DNA of 64,000 nt from NCBI RefSeq assembly GCF_005239225.2, contig NC_133287.1, forward strand, positions 10,707,493-10,771,492, written 5' to 3'. Position 1 is the first letter of the stretch; each line of letters starts with the position of its first letter. This document shows, piece by piece, positions 13,540 through 25,270 of the stretch. Made by a program: the position numbers and the translations under genes. The notes beneath the pieces are model-generated. The model saw only the letters and a program-made list of their open reading frames with translations, did no database searches and had not been told where the DNA came from. The stretch comes from Populus alba (Eukaryota; Streptophyta; Magnoliopsida; Malpighiales; Salicaceae).

Positions 13540-14131
13540 GCCTACAAAAGGGCTGCTGAGGTGTCATCTTCTTTAGGCTTTGTCAAGATTGTTGGAAATC
13601 TCAGCATGTTACTATCTGTGTGCTGCATTAGCGTCAATGGTGTCTTTCTCTCTATGTTCAGGGCTTTCTTCGATGGCAAGGCGTGGGTTTGTGGGCTGTA
13701 TATGCTAGTTCTTCTATGGCGGCTAGGGATAATTTGTGGAACGGCCTGTTCAATTTGGCTACATCAACATGGCCCCCTCGAAGCTAACCGGAGACTTTAA
13801 TGGTTATTACTTGAGTATTCATGAGAAGCAAGATGGCACTTTCTCTCTTGTAGCAGGGCTGACAAATTCAAGAGACGAGCGGATAGCTGTGTAGTCTCAT
13901 TGACTTTGGGTTCAAGGATGGCAGTTTTACATATGCTAAAAAATGCAATGGTCAGACTTGATCAGCTATGGTCTTCCTTATCCCGAAGCCTCAGTTCATC
14001 AATATTTACCAAGACACAACTCGGATCGTATTCTGTCATCTCTGTCTAGAAGCATCCCTGCTAGAGAAATCTGGCCCTTTGATATCGTAGCTGCATGGAT
14101 GCAGCATGCAGACTTTAAACAAATTAGTTGA
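13540..14131 (+). pseudogene. L1-type LINE endonuclease fragment
   Basis: The plus-strand frames, with shifts, read like the N-terminal apurinic endonuclease of plant L1 LINEs. They include a TGDFNG-like stretch near 13790 (the conserved GDFN of the catalytic core), an EKQDG stretch after it, and near 14010 a HNSDRIL-like stretch in place of the conserved SDH motif. At least two frameshifts and stops interrupt the frame, so it is dead. A LINE reverse-transcriptase fragment lies at 19.6-20.1 kb and could be from the same or a related element. Confidence 0.6.
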
Positions 14132-14345
14132 TGTCTTATCTTAAGTGCATGAGTGTCGAGGTAATAAATAACCTAGTAAGATCGGGGTCAAATCATATGG
14201 AGATGAACTATATAAATTACAAATAATATATATATATATATATATAAAATAAAACAAAAAGTTTATGAGAATTTTATGGGATATTGATATAAGAATTAAA
14301 TAATAATAAAATAATTGTTAATGTTAGAGGATGAACTAATAGTAT
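14126..14345 (-). mobile_element. Degenerate LTR remnant (same family as 37.07-38.78 kb)
   Basis: The order TTGATGTCTTATC, AGTGTCGAGGTAATAAATAAC, a GATCGGGGTCAAA phrase, GAACTATATAAATTAC and a TA microsatellite matches, in reverse orientation, the end of the 41166-42737 LTR. It also matches the start of the solo LTR at 37069. Only about 200 bases are recognisable, and the rest up to 14610 is unclear. Confidence 0.6.
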
Positions 14346-14616
14346 TAGAAATAAGTATAGTTCAATTATTGACGCTATTGATTCTATTACTGATGCAACT
14401 AAAGATCTCCTTGAGAAGATTTCTAGCAATATTGATGTTTAATTTAAGAGAAAGAGATGCTTGCTTGATCGCATTAATGGGATTCAGAAATATCTTATAA
14501 TTAAGTGACGTAGACATCCCTTATTTATAATAATTTTAATTCTTTATAGAAAAAGATTACTATTTAAAACTTTTCTTAACAGAATCAACATAATTTTAGG
14601 ATTTTTAAAAGTAAAA

Positions 14617-14878
14617 TATTAATTAAATTAAAATTCCTATACTAAGGAGGAAATAAGTAATTAAAATTCAAAATTAACTAGAAAAATAATTAAAATAAAA
14701 AAAATAACTTCAAGCTTTATATCAAATGATTTTGGGTTTCTTCACGGAATTCTTTTAATGTTTAGGCTTATAAATATGGTCCATAAACTTCTTGGATAAT
14801 TGTTCTACATTAGTCTCTCTCAATTGAAAAAAAACTCATCCTCAAGTTATATATTAGAAATTGACCTCTTACACTTCA
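14617..14878. repeat. Left direct repeat flanking the dispersed gene unit
   Basis: This block is repeated in the same orientation at 16976-17225. Shared phrases in the same order include TAAGTAATTAAAATTCA, AATAATTAAAATAAAAA, AATAACTTCAAGCTT, TGGTCCATAAACT, TTGTTCTACATT and ACTCATCCTCAAGTTA. The copies differ by many substitutions and small indels. The sequence probably belongs to a Ty3/gypsy-type element read on the minus strand. The dispersed ECA1/RCC1 unit sits exactly between the two copies. Confidence 0.7.
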
Positions 14879-15259
14879 AAGAAACAAATACTTACTGAGT
14901 TCACTATGTTTTTGTTTATCGGTATGCTTATCATTACACCGGGGTTTGCAATCCGTACTCATGAAGAAAATCCAGAGCTTTCTAAGCATTTGGAAGAGTG
15001 CCACACAAAGGTGACAAAACGTTGTGCAATAGAAATCTCTAATAGTATATACAACAACAATACTCCATCAGAATACTGTTGCCAAAAGCATATAACAACT
15101 GGGAAAGCTTGCCATGATGATTTCATAAAACTATTCGTTTCAAAAGTGCCGAAGGATAAAGTAACTTCCGTTGTAGCTAGGGGTGACCAAATTTGGAACC
15201 AATGTGCTGCTACTGTAGCTTCGGCACCTGCTGCTTCAACCCTTTCTTTTCAACCTTGA
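14861..15259 (+). CDS. ECA1/prolamin-like secreted Cys-rich protein, chimeric 5' end
   Basis: From the methionine at 14906 the product is 117 residues and matches the array genes at 27-39 kb almost throughout. It keeps the hydrophobic FLFIGMLIITPGFA segment and all six cysteines, including the CC pair. Differences include H for Q, K for R and T for A at scattered sites. Homology to the array starts only at about 14903. The first 12 codons of the normal signal peptide and the whole promoter are replaced by the flanking repeat. An in-frame upstream ATG (14861) reads repeat-derived sequence. The core has stayed open, so it may still be selected, but without its own promoter it is more likely a recent pseudogene or a gene driven from repeat sequence. 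Confidence 0.55.
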   Translation: MTSYTSKKQILTEFTMFLFIGMLIITPGFAIRTHEENPELSKHLEECHTKVTKRCAIEISNSIYNNNTPSEYCCQKHITTGKACHDDFIKLFVSKVPKDKVTSVVARGDQIWNQCAATVASAPAASTLSFQP

Positions 15260-16971
15260 ATTGTTCTAGTATAAATTGTATTCACTAATAAGTGTCTCTT
15301 TGATGTAAAATAAACATTTGAGTCTTTGGATAACCATTTTGTTGCTTTGTTTTTTACTGAATTTCATTTTTTCATAAGACAGCCTCATGGGTTGAGCACG
15401 TATCGGATTTGATATAAATGTTTATGTATTTAAATTGGAAGCAAAAAAACCCTAAAAGAATTCAGAACAAATTGAGAAACCCCATGATACCTTCAATTAT
15501 TTCAAACACTTTAAGAACCAAACAGAGTAATATAATCAAACTTCATATTTAAAAACAAACGTGTTAATTTTATAAATATTGAGAGTTATTTATTTTTATA
15601 GAATGACCCAAAGCATTCCTTCATAAATTTAAAAAAACTAACATAACATAATAGAATAGAAAAAGAAAGCTAGTCTGCAATAACAAAAGGATAAGAACAA
15701 GTTTTATGCGGTTTTGTTCTTACCTATATAATAACAGAGATGTCATATGATTTGTTGTATTTAGAAAACAAATAATTTCAAAGCAGCAACGTAAAAAGCT
15801 TCCACGGCATGACAGAAAGAACTCCAGCTTCCAAACGCTATCTGGCTCAACAACATAATAACGAAACCTTAACAAGCAAACGTTTAAGAGGATTTTAGCT
15901 TCCAATCAAACTCATACCATGCAATGACAGTTTACTAGCAGAAGATGGCGTGCTACAATGAACTCCATAATAAAGCAACCGGTCACAAGGGGTTGGTACA
16001 AATAGCAAGCTAGACATAGATCTATTAACCGTGTGCAAAGAGCGATTCCTCGGTGCTCCATATGGGCGTGCTAAAGCATATGTTCATGTTTTGTACGCAA
16101 CATCCTCGATCTCAGAAGCATTTAAGAAAGTTATATTCTCTGAATGTCTAAACTCACACGACTCTTTCGAGGAACATGAATCTGTTAACACTGCCAGACG
16201 ACCACCCCACCAGCTGCTTGTCTTCGCGTTTTCCCTGCACACCACCTGCGATATGGTACTTCCATCAAAGTTAAATAAATCTACAGAGCTACTGAAGAAC
16301 TTTAGCTATAGCGTACCAGTCGAATGGTGATGGATTTTGTAACATCATGTACTTTCTGGTGTGGTTTTACAATATTTCAATGACGAGCATATAAGAATTA
16401 TGAATTACATACATATTGTCCTAACAACCTTTCAACAATTTTATAAATGTACATAATTTATTACAACTCTTGTTAAAATTCCATCCACATTAACTATTTA
16501 AGAGTTTTTCTTTTTGAAAATACAAATATTCTTTGTGTGTAATACTAGGTAGCTCGGTGGTCCGAAGAAATGGATATTCTCGAAAGAATTTATCTGTAAC
16601 ATTCACGAGATTAAAAAATAAATCATCTTAAAAATCTGCATCCTCCCACTCAATCACATTTAAAAATGATATGGTGGAAACAAATTTCATAAAGTTTTCT
16701 TAATGAATGCTGATCTTATATCAATTTCAAACATTTTTCTTTCTTCGCTATTCCCCGATAAATTCTCTTCCCGTCACATTATCATCCTTGCATTGTGCTA
16801 CACGAGATCGGTTGAGAACTACAAAACTTGTTTCACAATCTCTTGTGTTGTGCTGTAGAATTTTATTGCTAGTACGAGTTACAATTAGGGTAATATAAAT
16901 GCATAGGTTAAGTTCACATTAAAGAACAAGAGTTACATAATAATATTAACGTAACTAGAGTTTGTATGTTA
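14903..16971 (+). repeat. Dispersed, diverged copy of the array unit (opposite orientation)
   Basis: After the ECA1-like frame, the sequence follows the array unit in inverted orientation: the gene's 3' flank, the TTTAAAAACAAACGTG junction, the spacer of 15590-16030, the RCC1 fragment, and the upstream spacer to 16971. Homology stops at GTATGTTA, where the array continues differently, so the promoter-side part of the next unit is absent. Substitutions against the array are much more frequent than among array units, so this copy is older than the tandem expansion. Confidence 0.75.
16031..16255 (-). pseudogene. RCC1-repeat protein last exon, dead fragment
   Basis: On the minus strand a CGCAG|GTGG acceptor is followed by residues like WC.G..RK.AAGG. 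After a +2 frameshift come AVLTD.CS.KE, EFRHSE, LNASEIEDVA and ALAR, which match the C-terminal exon of plant RCC1-repeat proteins as I know the family. It shares an in-frame TGA (before the ALAR motif) with the array copies. The open frame on the plus strand (16031-16330) is an antisense shadow. Confidence 0.6.
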
Positions 16972-16975
16972 ACTA

Positions 16976-17225
16976 AAATCCCTAAACTAAGTAGGAGAAG
17001 TAATTAAAATTCAACATTAACTAAGAAAATAATTAAAATAAAAAAACAATAACTTCAAGCTTCATATAAGATGGTTCTGAGTTTCTCCTCGAACTTCTTT
17101 TCATGCATGACCTTCTAAATCTGGTCCATAAACTCTTGAGATATTTGTTCTACATTTGTCTCTCCTACTTGAGAAAAACTCATCCTCAAGTTATCTGTCA
17201 AAAACTGACTTATTTACAAAGTAGC
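16976..17225. repeat. Right direct repeat flanking the dispersed gene unit
   Basis: Second copy of the block at 14617-14878 in the same orientation, beginning at about ACTAAAATCCCTAAACTAAG and ending near GACTTATTTACAAAG. The sequence continues to the right into what looks like more of the same element, whereas the left copy stops at the gene unit. Confidence 0.7.
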
Positions 17226-18000
17226 ATGTTTTTGATTGTGAACTTCAAAATTTAATTTATGGTGCATGTATAATAGGGAAAAATCCATATATGAAATTAT
17301 ATTTCTTGTTATTGTGAAGTCCACTTGTAGTTCCTTTCGATATATTTCTATTTTAAACTAGAGTTCATTATCATCTATGTCCTCCAATACTTCAATTGTT
17401 GTATTTAAAGGAACACCTTAATAATCTTCTATAATATCTCCAAAAGACTTGTAAGAGATTACCGAGTTCTCCATGTATTTGTTTGGAAGATATTCTTTAT
17501 GCTATAAATCTTCATCATCATCTTTATTAGGTTCATATAGAACATCCTTGTCATCAAAAGGTTCTTGCTCATACTAACCTTTAATCATGTTGATCGATTT
17601 CTATCTCCTGGGTTGTGGTTATTTATCTTGATTTGACAAGGTCCCATGACCTCCATCAAGTTCATCTTCACTAACACCCTTCACATAGACAAGTGGTTGT
17701 CAAGGTGGAATTTTAGGAATAGGTCTAAGATAAGGTCGACCTTGAGGCAAGTCTCTAAACACGTTCCTCTTCTCTTTGTGATTCTTGCTTGTGCCTCCCA
17801 TCAGCTGAAATAAATCTTCTTCATCAGATGAATACTCGTAGTTATACTAACCACGAGGATTTGCATGAACTAATTCAGTGACAGGTTGCCATGATTTGCA
17901 TGAACTGATTGAACTTTCCATGATTAATATTTAGGCTGGTGTTATGACTTGTCTAGTAGGTTGACGGGATAACTTTCACAAAATATCTTGCAAAACAAGT
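17226..18000 (-). mobile_element. Probable Ty3/gypsy-type remnant, minus strand
   Basis: Read on the minus strand this is weakly codon-like, with Asp/Glu-rich stretches (e.g. around 17500-17560 and 17800-17840) and many stops. It continues the right direct repeat. I assign it only as retroelement debris. 18000-18640 holds no recognisable feature. Confidence 0.3.
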
Positions 18001-18721
18001 ATTTTATCAAAATAGAGGATCCTTCAATGAATAAATTAGTAAATGAAGAATGAGAGGAGCATGTTGAGCTTGAAAATTAGTAATGAAGAATATAAACAAT
18101 GTAGTATATGAGCAGGAGTAAGAGTGTAGGAGTAGCAATGTGGCTGTGTGACATTGTATGCTCTTCTTTGTGTTTCAAGTCCTGTTATGAGGATTTATTT
18201 TAGTGTTCAGTTGTTTCTCATGTTAACTTATATGGTGACTTGAGGTATTTATATACCTCGATCACGTGAGGTTACATCATGAAGAGTGAGAAATGATGAA
18301 GAACTATCTCATGCTGAGTAAAGAATGAGTTGTTGGTTAATGTGCCATTGATGAGATGTTGGTGCTTGCCATTGATTGTGGTGCCTCTTGCTATTAATGA
18401 AGAGATTGATGCTTTTGTTGTGTAAACAATTTGGTGTGTGCCATAAACACTAATAGATGGTTTGAAGGTGCACCATAAAAATTAGGTGCGTGCTAATGGG
18501 TGGTGCGCAAACTTCTTGAAACTTAAAAAATACGTTGAGGTATATGCACATGAGCGGTACTTGTTCAAGACATAAAAAAGCATGGCAGTCATCCCGTTTC
18601 AGGCTTGGTTGTGAACCAAATAGCTTAGTGAGCAGTTTGGATGGAAGATGTTAGGTTGTTCGGGTTTGGCCCGAACAATTTGAAGGGGAGAGGTCATTCG
18701 AGCCTAACTCAAATGACTAGG

Positions 18722-18723
<2 letters not shown>

Positions 18724-18757
<34 letters not shown>
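18724..18757. repeat. AAT trinucleotide microsatellite
   Basis: About eleven AAT/ATA repeats in a row. They explain the poly-Asn stretch of the plus-strand frame at 18641-18961, which otherwise has no identifiable domain and is probably not a gene. The neighbouring 18.96-19.6 kb shows nothing coding. Confidence 0.9.
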
Positions 18758-19599
18758 TTTTTAAAAGTTTTTTGGTGTACCATCACTAAGCACTCTGATT
18801 TCTTGATTAATATTGAGGATGAATTATTAAATGATTATAATAAAAATTTAGCTCGAGAGGAGATAATATGGTTTTACAAATCTCATGTTGAATGGCTAAA
18901 AGTCGATGATTGTGTCACAAGTTTATTTCATTCGCTACTGATTAATATTGAGGATGTTTGATTTATCTTGTTTGACCACTTGAAAGAAGTGCCCGTACAA
19001 TATAAAAAAAAAAAGAGGAGAGAACCATACAAATGTCAAGTTGGTCACAGAAGAAGATTAAAAAGTCTTATTAAAAATAAAGATGACAAGAAGGATGAAG
19101 TTGACCAAATTTGGTATGTTCCTATGGTTTTTAGATTCTAAGTTTTAGGGTTTTTTGGTTTATGAATTTAGATTTTTTTTTCCTTTTATCATTTGATATA
19201 AAATGTTCATTTATGCTGAATTTAAATTTTTATGGAGGTGGTTATGTTTCTGGATTGCTCCTTACATGTTTGAGAAGAAAATGAATAGTATATAAGGGAA
19301 ATAAGAGGCCCTTGTGATAAATATATAATATGTAAAGATATTTTGGATATTAAATCAATTATAATGATAATTTTATAATATTTTTAAACTTCTTCATTGA
19401 CTGAGTTAGGACGTCTAGCTCAGTATTAAAAAGTTATCAACCATATTTATAAAAAAAGTGACAAAGTGTTAACATGCTCAAATGTTAGGAGGGCCAAAAT
19501 AATTTTTGCACAAGATTTTGTAATATTTTCAGACATTTCTGTAGCGCCAATTGAGATTGATAATCATCCTCGTTTAATATAATCTAATAGGAGTACTAT

Positions 19600-20115
19600 C
19601 TTTGCCCCCAATCACTAAGCATGAAGTTTATACAACTACCATGAGCATGAAGCCATTATCTGGCGAATGGTGCATGATGCTTTTCTTATAGGATAGGTCC
19701 CTCATTCTCTTGTAGAAACTCTTACTGTTTTAATTCCTAAAGAAAATTATTCTTTAACTTATAGTTAAACTCGTCCTATTATCTCATGTAATATAGTCTA
19801 CAAGCTTCTTACCAATGTTCTTGTTCAATGAATTCGCCTCCCGTTGGATGGTTTGATTATCCTGATGCAAGCTAGCTTCATTTCTGGTAGAAAAGCTTCT
19901 GACAATATCTTCTTTGCTTAAGAAGATCTTCATAATATTTGTGCCATGAAGAGGAGTTGTAGAGGCATGGTAGTGAGAATTGATCTAGCTAAAGCTTATG
20001 ATCATATATAGATTGGAGATCTTTGAAAACTACTCTTGATGAGTTTGGCTTTCCTCCATATGTTATAACTGTTATTATGAATTGTGTTAGCAGCAACAAC
20101 AGCTCATTATCTTTA
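19600..20115 (+). pseudogene. LINE reverse-transcriptase fragment
   Basis: Plus-strand translation, with stops, follows the L1-type reverse transcriptase order: a LIPKE stretch, TRPIS, then NIVYKLL, then QASFISGRKASDN. Next comes the first conserved Asp region, VRIDLAKAYDH, and DEFGFPP after it. The downstream YADD catalytic box is not present, because the fragment ends near 20115. Stops interrupt it several times. Confidence 0.75.
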
Positions 20116-20214
20116 ATATGGATTTGTCAATGTAATCTGCTAACCTAAATTTATATATAATTTTATTTTAGACTAAGTAGAAAATTTTTTTTAGCCCCCT
20201 CCTCTTTTTTTTTT

Positions 20215-20217
<3 letters not shown>

Positions 20218-20249
<32 letters not shown>
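20218..20249. repeat. AT dinucleotide microsatellite
   Basis: An uninterrupted run of about sixteen AT repeats, following a T-run. Confidence 0.95.
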
Positions 20250-20252
<3 letters not shown>

Positions 20253-20503
20253 ATGGAACCAGAAAGTATATTTACCTTAATTTTATAAACTTCATGATAA
20301 TTTAGAAAAAAACAAATTATAAGAGTCACTTGTCCTTTGATAGGTGCAGAGAAGAGAAGTAAAGTGGGATTGAAGTTTTATATATAGGTTGGTGGAGCTC
20401 AGATTTTAAACATTGGTTATTAAAGCAAGAGAAATAAATCTACACACGCTATTATTTTTTAAAAAAAATAAATATTTTTTTTAATTAAACATTTTCTTTT
20501 ACT

Positions 20504-20549
20504 ATATTATAGAATATGATTCTAATATAGAATGTTGTAATCATTACAG
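20504..20549 (+). repeat. Copia LTR-start fragment fused to RNase H
   Basis: These 46 bases (ATATTATAGAATATGATTC to TCATTACAG) are nearly the same as the first bases of the LTR at 21178. They run straight into the RNase H coding sequence. This implies a deletion that joined the start of an LTR to the 3' end of pol, or a recombination between short repeats. Confidence 0.6.
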
Positions 20550-21165
20550 ATATATGCTTTGCTGTTAACAGAGTCTGTCAGTTTATGCATGCTCCTACAG
20601 ATTCTCATTGGACCGCTGTCAAACGTATTTTACGCTATCTTAAAGGTACGACATCTTATGGTTTCCATATCACTCGAGGCTCCTCTTTTGCTCTACATGG
20701 CTTTACAGATGCAGATTGGGCTGGTAGTATTGATGATCGCAAGTCTACGGACGGCTATCTTGTCTTTTTTGGTCAGACACCGATTTCTTGGAAATCCGGC
20801 AAGCAACGCACTGTTGCTCGCTCCTCTACTGAGGCTGAGTATAAAGCCCTTGCTGATGGTACCGCTGAAGTCATTTGGCTTCAATACTCTTGTTAACAGA
20901 TTTGCAGGTTCCTTCAGTCTCTGCCCCTACCATTTGGTGTGATAATCTTGGTGCTACCTATCTCTCAGCAAATCCTATATTCCATGTTCGTACTAAGCAT
21001 GTTAAAGTGGATTATCACTTTGTCTGTGACCGTGTTGTCAAGAAAGAAATTCAGATTCATTTTATTCCCCTCGAGATCAACTTGCCGATGTCTTCACTAA
21101 ACCGCTTCCTATTGCATCCTTTACTACTTTTCGATTCAAGCTTCGGGTTGATCCCCCACCCTTAG
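20550..21165 (+). pseudogene. Ty1/copia RNase H, 3' end of pol
   Basis: With two frameshifts the plus strand encodes a copia RNase H. The landmarks in order are HW.A.KRILRYLKGT, the FTDADWAG catalytic Asp region, DDRKST.G, ISWKS.KQ..VARSSTEAEY, a CDN.GA.YL stretch, RTKHV..DYHFV, and finally the [10 protein letters not shown] motif that ends copia pol. The frames at 20559, 20585 and 20875 are pieces of this one domain. The reverse transcriptase, integrase and gag are missing, so it is a dead 3' fragment. Confidence 0.85.
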
Positions 21166-21400
21166 CTTGAGGAGGCATATTATAGAATAAGATTCTAATA
21201 TACGATGTTGTAATCATTACAGTTACTCATGTATCTATCAGAATAGGATTCTAATATAGGATGTTGTAATCATTACAGTTACTGTAGTGTTCTACTACCT
21301 CTATATAAATAGGAAGGTTGGCTAAGGCACAACCCAACACATTCCATTATTCTCAACTTACTATATATATTACACTCCTTAAAAGAAGATCAAACACTTG
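21166..21400 (+). mobile_element. Copia 3' LTR with polypurine tract
   Basis: The purine stretch TTGAGGAGGCA directly precedes ATATTATAGAATAAGATTC at 21178, the expected arrangement at a 3' LTR start. A near-duplicate of the first ~40 bases recurs at 21240-21278. CTATATAAATAGG at about 21300 would serve as the TATA region. The 3' end of the LTR is not certain. Confidence 0.6.
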
Positions 21401-22560
21401 ATATGTTTAAATTGATTTTCTTATATGTGAAATTGTTGAGGGCATGATATATATTTTTTGTAAGAATATTTTATAAATTGGTTTATAAAAGAAAATACTT
21501 TGGAATGGATTTGCAATTGGTTGCATAATGACTCTTAGATAGCTATGAATGATGTAATGATCTTTGGTGAGTGGGGAACAAAAGAACTAATTGTAATGGC
21601 TTAATGGGTTACAATAATTAGCAATGACCCCTTGTCAACATGTTACAATGGTTGATCAAGAATAATGGAATAATGGTCTGGTCAAAAGTATAATATTACT
21701 ATAGCAATTTGATTTGAGAGTAAGGTCATGTTTATGAGATTGAATGCAAAGTAAAAACATGTATAGATTACTTTTTTTACGACATGTTTTCTGAACTATG
21801 AAATATCAACATTTTTTATAATTATTTTAAGCTTTTGTTTTATTATTAGTAATGCAAAAATATATGTATATATGAATCTTGTGCTAGTCCAGGTAATGCT
21901 TGTGGAGCTTTACTTGCTAAACTATGGTTTCTTTACCCCTTTATTCTTTTTCTCTAGACAGGTAGAGGATTAAAGTAAAGGTGTTAATGATTCTTCAGCT
22001 ATAGAGTTAACTAGAAAAAAAGGGCTAAAAATAAGTTAGTTAATCCTATTTATACCAGGTAAAACTTAATAAACAAGGCTAGAAAAATAACAAAAAGTTC
22101 TAAATAAAATAGAAAAAAAATCCAAAATCTACTAGAAAAATATTGCAAATTTTGAATAGAAAATTCTGAGCTTTATAAAAATCCTTACCAACATGTAATT
22201 GCTACAAAATTTCAAATCTATAGGAAACAAGATCTTTATAATCTTCTAAAAAAAATCATAGCCCAATCAAATAGTTGGATCAAAAGTTATATCTATTAAC
22301 ATAAAATAAAACATTAGAAAAACAATCCTAATCGACATGACTCAAGCCCAATAGCCAACTCCTTCCTTTGTATGGATTATATTAATTAAAGCTTGATCAT
22401 TCCTTGTTGTAATCTTGATGCTTGACTTAGCTTAGATATCTTCAGTTATCCCATTAAATGTCTTTTTAATCTTCTTGGCCATTGATCTTGTAATTGGTCC
22501 AATTATCACCTCTAATGGATCATTTGGTGATACTTATTGATTTTTATCATTTTTTTTTTT
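21400..22560. other. No clear feature
   Basis: AT-rich sequence without recognisable coding signal. It may be the non-coding end of the gypsy element that follows, since the 22080-22330 stretch has the feel of a retroelement spacer. Confidence 0.4.
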
Positions 22561-22699
22561 TTTTTTCAGAATGATTCGACCTTGAGTCATCATCTACATT
22601 AAATAGTAAAAAAAATCATAAACATTAAAACTAGCACCAATTCTATACTCACTAGGAAGATCCATTTTATATGTATTGTCATCGGTTCGTTCAAGAAAT

Positions 22700-25270
22700 T
22701 GGAAAGGACCATCTTTTTTACGATGTAATTTATACCTGCTATGGGATGAAAATATTCCCTTTCTCATATGCACCTAAACCCCTTAAACTTGGTTCAAAGA
22801 CAATATGCTTATGACCTTTGTTAGATTTAGATGCATATTGTTCATTATTTTTATCTATATATTGTTGAAAACTCTCATGAAGTGTCTTCACCATATTCGC
22901 CTTTTTTTTCCCCATCAAGACTAACCCTTTCATTAACAATCAAAGGAATCAAATTTAAAGGGGTTATTAGATTAAAACTATAAACAATTTCAAATGGTGA
23001 ATGATTAGTAGTAGAATACACAGTTTTATTATATGTAAACTCTATAAATGAAAAATATTCTTCCTAATTTCTCAAATTCTTTTAAATTAAATTATGTAAT
23101 AAAGTAGTTTAAAGTCCTATTTACTTATTCTATTTGACTATTCATTTGTGGATGATAAGTAAAATAATAACTTAGTTCCTAACTTTACCTATAAAACCTT
23201 TCAAAAGTAACTAAGGAATTTAACATGTCGATAGGAAACAATGCTTATAGGAACACCATAAAGTGATACTATCTTTGTAAATAATAAATCATATAAATTG
23301 GTTGTATTATCATGTCTATGACATTATATAAAATATATCATCCTAGAAAACATATTTAAACAATAAAAATCAAATCCCTACCTTTTATTGACCTAAGTAA
23401 ACCTAATACAAAGTCTATGAAAATATCTAACTAAGGTTCCTAAAGTATATGCAAAGAAGTATATAACCTATGTGGTAAGACCTTAAATTTAGCTTGCTTA
23501 CACATGATACATATATCACACACCTTTTGTACATCACATTTCATTTTAGGTTAGTAAAAGTGTTCATGCAAAACTTCTAGAGTCTTCCTAACACCTCAAT
23601 GTCATATTAAACCAGCCTCATGAGTTTTACACAAGCAATTCATGCATATGACTATGAGGCATACAAAGTTTATTCTCTCTAAATAAATAACCATTAGGTC
23701 TATAAAACTTACCATAGGCTGACTTCTCATAAGCTCATACACATTAGCAAAATCATTATCATTAACATACAAAGCTTTAACATACTTAAAACCTAATAAT
23801 TTGAAATTTAAAGTAGATAGTAAAACCTACCTCTAAGATAATGCATCAACTATTATATTATCCTCACCTTTCTAGTACTTAATAACATATGAAAATGTTT
23901 CAATGAACTCTGCCCACTTAGCATGCCTTATATTCAAATTACATTGTCCCTTCAAGTGCTTCAGCAACTCATGATCCAAATGGATAATAAATTCTTTTGG
24001 CCACAAATAATGTTGCTAAGTCTTCAAATTCCTTATCAATGTATAAATCTCCTTGTCATAAGTTGTGTAATTCAATGCTATTTCACTAAGTTTTTCACTA
24101 AAATAGGTAACTATTTGCTTCTCTTGCATTAAAACAACCTCAATACCTATTCCTGAGGTATCACACTTAATCTCAAAAGTTTTATAGAAAAGTAAGGTAA
24201 TGCTAATAAACATGTTAAGCATAGACTTTTTTTTAATAAAATTAAATGCATTCTTTTGCTCAATATAGATTTCTTAACAACTTCTGTAAATGATGCGACT
24301 AGTGTACTAAAATATTTAACAAATCTTATATAAAAATTGTCCTAAAATATTTGAAAAATCTTATATAAAAACTAGTCAAACCACGAAAGCTTCTTACATT
24401 AGTAATTGATTTAGGTGTGAGCCATTCATGGATAATCTTCATTTCTCCTTTATCCATCTTTATACCTTTTGGCACTAATAGCATATAAAAGAAAAAACTA
24501 CTTTTTCCATGAAAAATTACACTTTTTTAAATTAACATACATGTTTTCATTCCTTTAAGCAATAAGCATATATCATAAATATTCAATATACTCGTTTATA
24601 CTTTTATTATATACTAAGATTTTATCAAAATAAACAACAACATATCTGCCTATAAATACATGTAAAACATATTTCATCAATCTTATAAATGTGCTGGTGT
24701 ACTAGTAAGACTAATTCACATGACTAACTATTCATACAAACCATAACTAGTATTAAAAGTAGTTTTTTATTCATCTCTTTCTTTCATTATAATATGACGA
24801 TATCAATTTTTCAAACCAATCTTATTTAAAACACATGAACCATATAATTTATCTAACATGTTATTTAGTATAAGAATCAAATGTCTATACTTTACCTTAA
24901 TGTTGTTGATAGCATAACATTTAACACACATCTTCTAAGATCCATCATTCTTAGGTACAAGTAACATAAGAACCACACATGAACTCATACTCTCTTTTAT
25001 ATAACCTTTAGACATAAGCTCCTTAATTTACCTTTGAAGTTTCTTTCTTCTCAGTATTTCTTCTATAAGTTAGTCAGTTATGAGCACAACTCCATGTACA
25101 ATATCAACTTGATGTTGCATTTCCTTTAATGATGGTAAACCATTAGGAACATCTTCAGGAAACACATCGTCAAATTCCTGTAATAAGGAAACAACAACAT
25201 TAGGAATAAAAGGATCAAGTTCATTAGCATTAAAATAAGCCTCTTTATATAAAAGTATAAACATAGGCTA
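22700..25270 (-). pseudogene. Ty3/gypsy pol remnant (RT, RNase H, integrase)
   Basis: Reading the minus strand from 25270 downward, I see in order: an EFDDVFPEDVPNGLP entry to the reverse transcriptase (about 25150); RT-like stretches to about 24300; an RNase H with KCDTSGIGI, then YFSEKLS..ALNY.TYDKE (about 24030-24180); and at 22740-22940 the integrase C-terminal part, with HE.F..YI and KGHK..VFEP. That domain order (RT-RH-INT) is Ty3/gypsy. Stops and frameshifts are frequent, so it cannot be active. 25.3-26.26 kb, upstream of it, has no clear coding signal. Confidence 0.75.

Noticed and set aside
18641..18961. 106-residue frame with a poly-Asn stretch
   Set aside because: It is caused by the AAT microsatellite, and the rest has no recognisable domain. 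It may be TE-derived, but I cannot support a gene.
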